5,214 bases of DNA from Actinomycetes bacterium (GTDB lineage Bacteria > Actinomycetota > Acidimicrobiia > Acidimicrobiales > Palsa-688), in the NCBI GenBank assembly GCA_021798075.1, contig JAJZYO010000176.1, forward strand, positions 1 through 5,214, read 5' to 3'. Positions 1 to 5,214 of this stretch are shown here, piece by piece (positions within the stretch are counted from its first letter, which is position 1; the number at the start of each line of letters is the position of its first letter). Below the pieces are notes generated by a model. That model was not told the origin of the DNA. It saw only the letters and a program-made list of their open reading frames with translations, and searched no databases. The translations under genes and the position numbers were made by a program.

Positions 1-1550
1 TCCTGGAACATGAGCTGCATCTCACGCCTGCGCAACCTGAGCCGCCTACCGCGAAGTGCCGAGAGGTCGTCGCCCTCGAAGCGGATCGTCCCACCGGTCG
101 GTCGCTCCAGGGCCACCACGAGCCTGCCCGTCGTCGTCTTACCACAGCCCGATTCGCCCACGAGGCCGAAAGTCTCCCCGCGCCGAACAGTGAACGACAC
201 TCCCGACACCGCCTTGACGGTCCCTACCGAGCGTTGGACAACAGCGCCAGAGGTCACGGGGTACTGCTTGTCGAGCCGCACGACCTCGAGCACCGCTTCC
301 CTACCAGCAAGCCTGTCAGCGCGCTGCTCGCTGTTTCCCGCATTCACGTGGTCGCCTACAGGAGAAATACCTACTCCCGCCTCGAGGACGCCCAAGATCT
401 CGTAGGGAGAGACCGTGACGTCACCGCCCGCTCCCATGGCTGGAGCGACCGGTGCACCGGCGCCATTGCCACCCTTCGCCTCCATGGCCTCACGCTCGCC
501 GGTGCCGACCAGCACCGGATGGAAACAAGCAAACACGTGCTCGCCCAGGGCATCGACGGGAGCCCCCCCGCTGCCATCGGGCGTGAGAGGAGGTTCAACC
601 TCGGTGCATTCCTTTGTCGCATACGGGCATCGCGGCGCGAAACGGCAGCTAGTAAAGGTCTTCGACAGGTCGGGCGGCAGCCCCGGGATCGAGTAGAGGC
701 GCTCGCTCTTGTCCTGGTTGAGGCGCGGGATCGAACCGAACAGCGCCTCTGAATAGGGGTGGCGCATCGAAGCGAAAAGAGACGTGGTAGTAGCGGCTTC
801 CGCGACCTTTCCCGCGTACATGACCATGACCCGGTCGGCGCGCTCGGCGATGACGCCCATGTCGTGAGTGATCAGCAGTACCGCCATATCGAGCCGCCGG
901 CGCAGGTCGTCGATCAGGTCAAGGATCTGGGCCTGGATGGTGACGTCGAGGGCCGTCGTGGGCTCGTCGGCGATAAGCAGCCGAGGCTCGCAGGAAAGAG
1001 CCATCGCTATCATCACGCGCTGGCGCAGACCGCCCGAAAGCTGATGGGGGTACTGGTGGAGGCGCTCTTCCGGGCGCGGCATCCCGACTAGGCGGAGCAC
1101 CTCGACGGCGCGTTCTAGGGCTTCGGACTTCGTGGCCCCTTTGTGGATCCGCACGGGTTCGGCTATCTGGCGCCCGATCGTCCAAGTCGGGTTGAGCGAC
1201 GTCATGGGGTCCTGGAAGACCATGGCCACTTCGTTGCCGCGCACCTTTTGCAGTTGCTTCTCGGAAAGCCCGACGAGCTCCCGACCAGCCAGCTGGATAC
1301 TGCCGCCGGCTATGTGCCCGACGTTGGGCAAGAGGTTCATCACCGCCAAGCCAGTCGTCGTCTTCCCGCAACCCGACTCTCCCACGAGCCCTAGGCACTC
1401 GCCGGGACGGACAGCCAGCGAGACGTCGTCTACGGCACGCACGTTCGAGTGGCGAAGATGGAACTCGGCTCGGAGCCCCTTCACTTGGAGCACGGGCGGC
1501 TTGGCGTTGGCGGGTTCCGTCGCCCCATAATCGCCCGTCGCGCTCGTCAC
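1..1550 (-). CDS. Fused dipeptide/oligopeptide ABC importer ATP-binding protein (DppD-DppF / OppD-OppF type), 3' end cut by window edge
   Basis: This is the cytoplasmic ATPase that would power uptake of peptides through a Dpp/Opp-type permease. The minus-strand frame is open from a GTG at 1550 to the left edge, giving 516 codons. The first ATPase half shows Walker A GESGCGKT (57-64), a Q-loop MVFQDP (110-115), signature LSGGLRQR (171-178), Walker B LLIADE (191-196) and the H-loop His229. It is followed by the C-terminal extension typical of OppD/DppD, with Cys302, Cys308, Cys315 and Cys342, a spacing that in this family can bind an iron-sulfur cluster. A Gly/Ala-rich linker of about 65 residues (350-416) joins a second ATPase half with Walker A GESGCGKT (465-472) and MQLMFQ ending at Gln516. 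Its signature and Walker B motifs lie outside the window. I scanned the frame codon by codon and found no stop in the linker, so this is a true fusion, as in GsiA and some actinobacterial peptide importers. The start is inferred: an in-frame TAG lies at 1575-1577, and a weak GAGTGG precedes the GTG at 1550. GTG at 1565 is the only other in-frame option in that gap. The peptide substrate is not determinable. Confidence 0.93.
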   Translation of the reverse strand, partial: MTSATGDYGATEPANAKPPVLQVKGLRAEFHLRHSNVRAVDDVSLAVRPGECLGLVGESGCGKTTTGLAVMNLLPNVGHIAGGSIQLAGRELVGLSEKQLQKVRGNEVAMVFQDPMTSLNPTWTIGRQIAEPVRIHKGATKSEALERAVEVLRLVGMPRPEERLHQYPHQLSGGLRQRVMIAMALSCEPRLLIADEPTTALDVTIQAQILDLIDDLRRRLDMAVLLITHDMGVIAERADRVMVMYAGKVAEAATTTSLFASMRHPYSEALFGSIPRLNQDKSERLYSIPGLPPDLSKTFTSCRFAPRCPYATKECTEVEPPLTPDGSGGAPVDALGEHVFACFHPVLVGTGEREAMEAKGGNGAGAPVAPAMGAGGDVTVSPYEILGVLEAGVGISPVGDHVNAGNSEQRADRLAGREAVLEVVRLDKQYPVTSGAVVQRSVGTVKAVSGVSFTVRRGETFGLVGESGCGKTTTGRLVVALERPTGGTIRFEGDDLSALRGRRLRLRRREMQLMFQ

Positions 1551-1619
1551 AGGGCCACTCGACACGCTCCCAGGCTAGCCCGGGTGCACGACTGGCGACC
1601 TTCGGCCAGACTTCAGGAA
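1551..1619. promoter_or_regulatory. Divergent intergenic region between the importer ATPase and the DUF885 peptidase
   Basis: This 69-base gap must hold promoters for both outward-facing genes unless either is read from further away. No convincing -35/-10 pair is visible in either direction. It contains the 8-base palindrome GGCTAGCC (1573-1580) and, 10 bases on centre to centre, GTGCAC (1584-1589). These short palindromes may be chance in GC-rich DNA. The role is inferred only from gene orientation. Confidence 0.35.
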
Positions 1620-3311
1620 ATGAGCGAGCATATACCCGGTGCCAGGGCCGAGTTTCGCCGGCTGGCGGCCGCAGCCATCGATGACATGCTGCGATTGAGC
1701 CCTGAGTGGGCCACCAGCCTCGGAGACCACCGTTTCGACGACCAGCTCGACGACCTGTCCGAGGAAGGCCGCGCCCTGATGGCTCGCACCCTGGGAGCAG
1801 CACGCGCCAAGCTAGCCGCGCTGCCTGCCGCCGGACTGGACGCCGAAGAGCAAGTTGACCTGGCAGTCCTCGCCGGCGAGCTCAAAAGGCGCGAGTGGCT
1901 CGCGAGCGTGCTCGCACGCCAGCACTGGGATCCTCTCTTCTACAACCCGGGCGAAGCCATCTACCCGCTCGTGAGCCGGGAAATCCTCCCGCTCCCCGAC
2001 CGCCTGAGGGCGATTGCTTCCCGCCTCGACGCGTTCCCCGCCCGCCTTGGGGCCGCCCGGCGCCAATTAGAGGCGCCGCCGCTCGTCCACGTGGAAACTG
2101 CGCTCAGGCGCCACCATGGCACGGTCGCCATGGTAAGCGAGGACGTGACCCGCATGCTCGAAGCCGAGCCGTCCCTCCGGCCGCTTGTGGAGCCGGCACA
2201 ACGCCGGGCGCTGGACGCTCTCGACGAGTTCGAGGGCCTCCTGCACGAGCTGCTGGAAGGGCCACACCGCTCTCCGCGCCTGGGGCCCGACCTCTTCGAG
2301 CAAAAGCTGTCCCTGGAGCTCTCGTCTCCGCTGCCAGCCGGCGAGGTCCTCTCCCGTGCCCGTACTTGGATGGACGAGGTGCAGGCCTTGCTCGCCGAGA
2401 CGGCAAGCCGGCACCTCGCCGGCAGGCCAGGGAACCCGGCAAGGGGCACCAGGGGCACGGACGCTGCGGTCAGCGCGGCCCTCGAAACGGTCGCGCGCGA
2501 GCGCCCCGACGACACGACGCTGCTCATTTGCGTCGAGGCCGCCCTCGCACGGTGCACCGAGGCGGTGCGGCAGCTCGCATTGGTGTCCTTACCGGATCAA
2601 CCGCTCCGACTCGAACTCATGCCAGTGTTCCGGCGGGGGGCTGGCGGCGCTTATTGCGACGCGGCCGGCCCGCTCGAGGAAGGTGGTGAGACGAGCTTTG
2701 CCATCGAACCAACCCCCGATAGTTGGTCCGCCGAACAAAAAGCGTCCTTTTACCGTGAGTACAACCTCGCCATGATCAGCAACTTGACAGTTCACGAAGC
2801 CATGCCGGGCCACATGGTGCAGCTTGCCCACGCTGGCAAGTTCGAAGGGCCGACACTCGCCCGCAAGATACTTAGAAATGGGCCGTTCGTCGAAGGCTGG
2901 GCCGTCCACGCTGAACGCCTCATGGCCGAGGCCGGCATCGGCGGACTGCCCGTGCGCTTGCAACAGCTGAAGATGCAGCTGCGGGTCGCTGCCAACGCCA
3001 TAATCGACGTGTCCGTCCACGCCGGCGAAATGCAAGAGGCGGAGGCACTCCACCTCATGACGCGCCGCTGCTACCAAGAAGAGAGCGAAGCACGCAACAA
3101 GTGGAGGCGTGCCTGCCTCACTTCCGCCCAGCTTTCCACTTACTTCGTGGGCTACAGCGAACTCGGCGACTTGTTCGCCCGGCTCGGTCCGCTCCCCAGC
3201 TACGACCCCGTTCTCGCCCACGGCAGCCCGCCGCCGGCACTCCTCACCAGCTTGTTGCTGCCCCGCCAATTACCGGCCGCTGATGGCTCGGACACAACAA
3301 CTGTCCTCTAA
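1620..3311 (+). CDS. DUF885-family putative zinc metallopeptidase, 563 aa
   Basis: This looks like a complete member of the DUF885 family, which is predicted to be metal-dependent peptidases or hydrolases. The diagnostic part is the C-terminal half. LTVHEAMPGHMVQ contains HEAMPGH at residues 392-398, the family's HExxPGH version of the zinc-binding, catalytic HExxH motif. EGWAVHAE at 425-432 supplies a likely glutamate metal ligand (Glu432), as in gluzincin-like enzymes. The N-terminal part (about 10-350) is largely helical in composition and includes the typical SPEWATSLGDHRFDD segment near residues 23-37. The C-terminal STYFVGYSELGDLFARLG also fits the family. No signal peptide or membrane segment is seen, so a cytoplasmic location is inferred. 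The frame is open from ATG 1449, but that start would run antisense to the importer gene for about 100 bases. I prefer ATG 1620, just ahead of the conserved region; its AGGA is only one base away, so GTG 1584 remains possible. The gene is divergent from a peptide-importer ATPase, suggesting hydrolysis of imported peptides, but the substrate is unknown. It uses three TTA leucine codons (2067, 2589, 3270). Confidence 0.92.
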   Translation: MSEHIPGARAEFRRLAAAAIDDMLRLSPEWATSLGDHRFDDQLDDLSEEGRALMARTLGAARAKLAALPAAGLDAEEQVDLAVLAGELKRREWLASVLARQHWDPLFYNPGEAIYPLVSREILPLPDRLRAIASRLDAFPARLGAARRQLEAPPLVHVETALRRHHGTVAMVSEDVTRMLEAEPSLRPLVEPAQRRALDALDEFEGLLHELLEGPHRSPRLGPDLFEQKLSLELSSPLPAGEVLSRARTWMDEVQALLAETASRHLAGRPGNPARGTRGTDAAVSAALETVARERPDDTTLLICVEAALARCTEAVRQLALVSLPDQPLRLELMPVFRRGAGGAYCDAAGPLEEGGETSFAIEPTPDSWSAEQKASFYREYNLAMISNLTVHEAMPGHMVQLAHAGKFEGPTLARKILRNGPFVEGWAVHAERLMAEAGIGGLPVRLQQLKMQLRVAANAIIDVSVHAGEMQEAEALHLMTRRCYQEESEARNKWRRACLTSAQLSTYFVGYSELGDLFARLGPLPSYDPVLAHGSPPPALLTSLLLPRQLPAADGSDTTTVL

Positions 3312-3322
3312 TTCATGTTGTT

Positions 3323-3356
3323 GGGCACGTGCCCCTTTTCGCGAGGGAGGCCTCCC
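3323..3356. promoter_or_regulatory. Pair of perfect 12-base palindromes between the DUF885 and propeller genes
   Basis: GGGCACGTGCCC (3323-3334) and GGGAGGCCTCCC (3345-3356) are each perfectly self-complementary, with centres 22 bases apart, about two helical turns. Between them lie a run of four T (3336-3339) and a small TCGCGA palindrome (3339-3344). The first palindrome plus TTTT could be a weak intrinsic terminator for the peptidase gene, although the hairpin would have only a four-pair stem and a four-base loop. The pair could equally be operator half-sites ahead of the gene at 3403. Which of these is correct cannot be decided from sequence, and GC-rich DNA makes such palindromes more likely by chance. 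Confidence 0.3.
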
Positions 3357-3402
3357 CAGCCCAGCCCCGGAACATCGCCGTCCGATGCGTGGTTGAGGGC
3401 AC

Positions 3403-4662
3403 ATGACCATTATGAAACGTGGGGACAAGACCTCGAGGCAGGCACGGGGCGTTGCGGCTGGCGCGTGCACGGCCTTCGCCGGGCTCGCCTTTGGGGTAGC
3501 CACGAGCCCTGCGGCGCTCGCGGCCCCGGCTGCCGGCGCGTTCCACCCTCTTTCAGTGACCTTTGTCTCGCTCCGCATGGGTTGGGCGCTTGGCACCGCG
3601 CCCTGCAAGAGCGCTCGCGACTGCCTCGCCCTCGACGAGACGACCAACGCCGGCCGCACGTGGCAAGCGAGACCGTTGCCGGCGAAACTCGCCGCACAAG
3701 CCGACCGGACCGTGACAAATGGTCTGCCCAAGGGCACTCCGGGCTCCCTCAGCCTTCCGGCGGCGCTCTATGGAGGTCCCGGTCTCGAAGTGCGTTTTGC
3801 CAACCGCCTCGACGGGTGGATTTATGGCAGGCTCTTTATTTCACCCAGTTCCGAGCAGGCCGTACTCTGGTCAACCCACAACGGAGGCGCCAGCTGGCGC
3901 CAAATCCCAGTACTGCCGGGCAAGATCCTGGCCAATAGCGGGGACGTGTTTGACCTCGAAGCTTCGGGCGCCACTGCCTACCTCATGGCCCCCAACAACT
4001 CTGGCTCCGTTACTGTCGAAAGCTCGCCCACAAGCGCCGACAGCTGGCGTATCGACAGCACCCCTCCCCTTCGCAACCCGGCCGGGGGTGGCCAGCAGGG
4101 CGGTGCGTTCGTGCTCCAGGGTGGCAAGGGTTGGCTCGTCGAAGGCAACGACCGCGGTGTGACCGGCAGCGCCGAGCTCGTGGGAAATGGCAAGTGGTCG
4201 AGCTGGGCCGCGCCCTGTTCGAAGGTCGGCAATAGCTTTTCAGTGCCGACCGCCCCCAGTGCCACCAACCTCGCGGCGGTATGCCAGATGGGAGGTTTCG
4301 CCTACCCTCTACCGAAGTCGGCCCCGAAAGGCGCGACACTCGGTTCGTACTGGCTCTACTTCTCGAGTAATGCAGGCAAGACCTTTTCGGCGGGACCGGA
4401 ACTGAGCGGCTCCGCTTATGGCCTCATCGCTTCGCCGAAGGCTGGGACCATCTTCCTCAGCTCCGGCTCAACCGGCCTGGTCGGGAGCTTCAACGGGGGC
4501 CGGTCCTGGGCCAGCTCTTACAAGGGCGACTTCTTCTACGTGGGTTTCACCAGCGAAAACCAGGGCGTTGGGCTGCTCAGCGCGCCGGGTTCCAACGCCG
4601 CGAGCACAGAGATGGTGATGACTTTCGACGGAGGTAAGCATTGGGCACGGGTTACGTTCTGA
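3403..4662 (+). CDS. Secreted beta-propeller-like protein with degenerate Asp-box/BNR repeats, 419 aa, function unknown
   Basis: The product starts with a basic N-terminus and a hydrophobic stretch (about 16-40) ending in ALA before APAAG, a Sec-type signal peptide with probable cleavage after Ala40. There is no twin-arginine pair and no proper lipobox. The mature part repeats a pattern seen in BNR/Asp-box and Ycf48-like propellers, a Gly-Trp strand followed by T/S-x-x-G-G-x-x-W: GWALGT (60-65) with TTNAGRTW (80-87), GWIYG (138-142) with STHNGGASW (157-165), SSPTSADSW (207-215), GWLVEG (243-248), SSNAGKTF (321-328), SFNGGRSW (362-369) and TFDGGKHW (407-414) at the C-terminus. This gives about six or seven units, fitting one propeller. 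Cys68/Cys74 and Cys272/Cys294 could form disulfides in an exported protein. An in-frame TGA (3394-3396) limits the start to ATG 3403 or ATG 3412; GAGGG (3395-3399) lies 3 bases from the first and 12 from the second. Sialidase-family Asp boxes do not prove glycosidase activity, and no catalytic arginine triad is evident. The gene follows the peptidase gene by 91 bases on the same strand. Confidence 0.85.
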   Translation: MTIMKRGDKTSRQARGVAAGACTAFAGLAFGVATSPAALAAPAAGAFHPLSVTFVSLRMGWALGTAPCKSARDCLALDETTNAGRTWQARPLPAKLAAQADRTVTNGLPKGTPGSLSLPAALYGGPGLEVRFANRLDGWIYGRLFISPSSEQAVLWSTHNGGASWRQIPVLPGKILANSGDVFDLEASGATAYLMAPNNSGSVTVESSPTSADSWRIDSTPPLRNPAGGGQQGGAFVLQGGKGWLVEGNDRGVTGSAELVGNGKWSSWAAPCSKVGNSFSVPTAPSATNLAAVCQMGGFAYPLPKSAPKGATLGSYWLYFSSNAGKTFSAGPELSGSAYGLIASPKAGTIFLSSGSTGLVGSFNGGRSWASSYKGDFFYVGFTSENQGVGLLSAPGSNAASTEMVMTFDGGKHWARVTF

Positions 4663-4686
4663 CCCAACCACCCGCATACAAGGCGG

Positions 4687-4710
4687 TGCCGGCGCGCCAA
4701 GTCCCCGGCA
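4687..4710. terminator. Weak inverted repeat between convergent genes
   Basis: TGCCGG (4687-4692) and CCGGCA (4705-4710) can form a six-pair stem around a 12-base loop in the 68-base gap between the converging propeller gene and membrane-protein gene. No T-run follows on either strand, so it is not a typical intrinsic terminator. The location is right for a bidirectional transcription stop, but the structure is weak. Confidence 0.22.
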
Positions 4711-4730
4711 GGTCCCTCTCCCCGGCTCGC

Positions 4731-5045
4731 CTACCCCGGGCGACGGTCGGCGACCGCCCAGGCAAGTGCGGCCATACCGGCGCTCACTATGGCGACCGAT
4801 GGCCAAACCCCGACCTTCTTAGCCAAGGGGTGCGAACCTCCCATGGCGCTGGCGTAGCTCACCGAAAGCATGCCTGCTGGCAGTGCTCCGACGGCGAGCC
4901 ACCGGGGGAGGCAGAGGGCACCCGCCGCCAGCCACACGGCACCGCCGAGGCGGCGGTTGTGGGTCTTGTTGGCGACGGCGAAACCGCCGGCTAGGCCAGC
5001 AGCGGTGAGGACGGATGAGGGCACCAACGTACGAAGCTTCGCCAT
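4731..5045 (-). CDS. Small multi-pass membrane protein, 104 aa, function unknown
   Basis: I do not recognise a named family with confidence. The protein starts MAKLRTLVPSSV and has three to four hydrophobic segments at about residues 8-25, 33-48, 50-68 and 80-98, separated by charged stretches (NKTHNRR at 26-32, HPLAKK at 72-77, DRRPG at 100-104). The pattern is that of a small integral membrane protein. The basic NKTHNRR and HPLAKK stretches give some topology signal but no motif suggests catalysis. The start is ATG at 5043-5045 with only a weak GGGTGG next to it; translation ends with TAG (4731-4733 on the plus strand). A 117-codon plus-strand frame (4641-4994) overlaps most of it, but that one is arginine/proline/glycine-rich, has no hydrophobic organisation and starts inside the propeller gene, so the minus-strand reading is preferred. 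The gene converges with the propeller gene and diverges from the gene starting at 5135. Confidence 0.72.
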   Translation of the reverse strand: MAKLRTLVPSSVLTAAGLAGGFAVANKTHNRRLGGAVWLAAGALCLPRWLAVGALPAGMLSVSYASAMGGSHPLAKKVGVWPSVAIVSAGMAALAWAVADRRPG

Positions 5046-5134
5046 GCCACCCGAGCCTAACTCGCCCGCCCTCTTAGTCCCTCGAATGCACCTGTCCCCC
5101 CAAAGCCCTGTCGTGCGTACTAGACCGTGGCCCC
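5046..5134. promoter_or_regulatory. Divergent intergenic region between the membrane protein and the right-edge gene
   Basis: These 89 bases separate two outward-facing genes and are where both promoters would be expected. TTAGGCT on the minus strand (plus positions 5058-5064) could be a -10 element for the membrane protein, and TACTAG (5118-5123) lies at a plausible -10 distance from the ATG at 5135. Neither has a recognisable -35 partner, so both assignments are speculative. Confidence 0.3.
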
Positions 5135-5214
5135 ATGAGGTACGTCTTCCGGCCGCCGGCCGACATTGCCGCGGGCTTGCTCACGCTCCCATGGCACCTG
5201 CCGCTAGAGGAATG
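5135..5214 (+). CDS. 5' end of an unidentified gene (possibly DUF4032/kinase-like), cut by window edge
   Basis: Twenty-six codons from ATG 5135 read MRYVFRPPADIAAGLLTLPW followed by HLPLEE, with no stop before the right edge. The arginine/proline start and the LPW-x3-PLEE pattern look like protein rather than a chance frame, and the gene is oriented away from the membrane-protein gene in the expected way. From memory, some actinobacterial DUF4032 proteins, often described as lipopolysaccharide-kinase-like, carry a similar LPW-x3-PLEEW segment near the N-terminus. That is a weak resemblance over few residues and should not be taken as an assignment. No clear Shine-Dalgarno sequence precedes the ATG, so a leaderless start is possible. 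Confidence 0.5.
   Translation, partial: MRYVFRPPADIAAGLLTLPWHLPLEE

Noticed and set aside
234..752. Plus-strand open frame of 172 codons opposite the importer gene
   Set aside because: It runs antisense to the linker and cysteine-rich extension of the ATPase, has low-complexity composition and shows no recognisable domain.
1449..1619. Upstream extension of the peptidase to ATG 1449 (57 more residues)
   Set aside because: The extension overlaps the start of the divergent importer gene, is Arg/His-rich and does not resemble the family N-terminus or a signal peptide.
919..1803. Long minus-strand open frame of 294 codons overlapping both the importer and peptidase genes
   Set aside because: Its protein is arginine/proline-rich with no motif, it lies in a different frame from the clear ABC ATPase, and it extends antisense into the peptidase gene. 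It is a shadow typical of GC-rich DNA.
1895..2689. Plus-strand 264-codon frame inside the peptidase gene
   Set aside because: It is extremely rich in Arg, Ala, Pro and Gly, and is fully embedded in a gene with strong family motifs in another frame.
2589..3269. Minus-strand 226-codon frame opposite the peptidase C-terminal half
   Set aside because: It is directly antisense to the conserved HEAMPGH and EGWAVHAE region, so its openness follows from the codon bias of the real gene.
3451..3468. Possible lipoprotein lipobox around Cys22 of the propeller protein
   Set aside because: The residues before the cysteine are Ala-Gly-Ala rather than Leu/Val-x-Gly/Ala, the Cys is in the middle of the hydrophobic stretch, and a good AxA cleavage site follows at residues 38-40.
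4641..4994. Plus-strand 117-codon frame opposite the small membrane protein
   Set aside because: It starts inside the propeller gene and has no hydrophobic organisation, whereas the minus-strand frame has well-spaced membrane segments and charged loops.

Overview
The window is visibly GC-rich (third codon positions mostly G or C) and carries a GTG start, weak Shine-Dalgarno sequences and alanine/arginine-rich proteins. This suggests an Actinomycetota genome. The lineage below phylum cannot be fixed from the sequence. Three TTA leucine codons in one housekeeping-looking gene argue mildly against a Streptomyces-like host, where TTA is very rare.

Layout from left to right. (1) Positions 1-1550, minus strand: the first 516 codons of a fused double ATP-binding subunit of an oligopeptide/dipeptide ABC importer (a DppD/OppD-type half joined in frame to a DppF/OppF-type half). 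It runs off the left edge just after the Q-loop of the second ATPase domain. (2) Positions 1620-3311, plus strand: a complete 563-residue DUF885-family putative zinc metallopeptidase with an HEAMPGH motif and a downstream EGWAVHAE motif, transcribed divergently from the importer gene across a 69-base gap. (3) Positions 3312-3402: a short gap holding two perfect 12-base palindromes, which could be regulatory or terminator-like. (4) Positions 3403-4662, plus strand: a 419-residue protein with a Sec-type signal peptide and repeated degenerate Asp-box/BNR-like motifs, probably a secreted beta-propeller of unknown role. (5) Positions 4731-5045, minus strand: a 104-residue multi-pass membrane protein of unknown function, convergent with the propeller gene. 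(6) Positions 5046-5134: a divergent gap. (7) Positions 5135 to the right edge, plus strand: the first 26 codons of a gene starting MRYVFRPPAD, whose identity is tentative.

The clearest functional theme is the left half: a peptide importer ATPase placed back to back with a putative peptidase, which would fit peptide uptake followed by intracellular hydrolysis. That link is inferred from adjacency only. The permeases and substrate-binding protein expected for the importer are not in the window; they may lie beyond the left edge or elsewhere. The right half looks like unrelated chromosomal genes. I see no transposase, integrase, CRISPR array, tRNA, rRNA or phage gene, and no clear sign of an undescribed multi-gene system.
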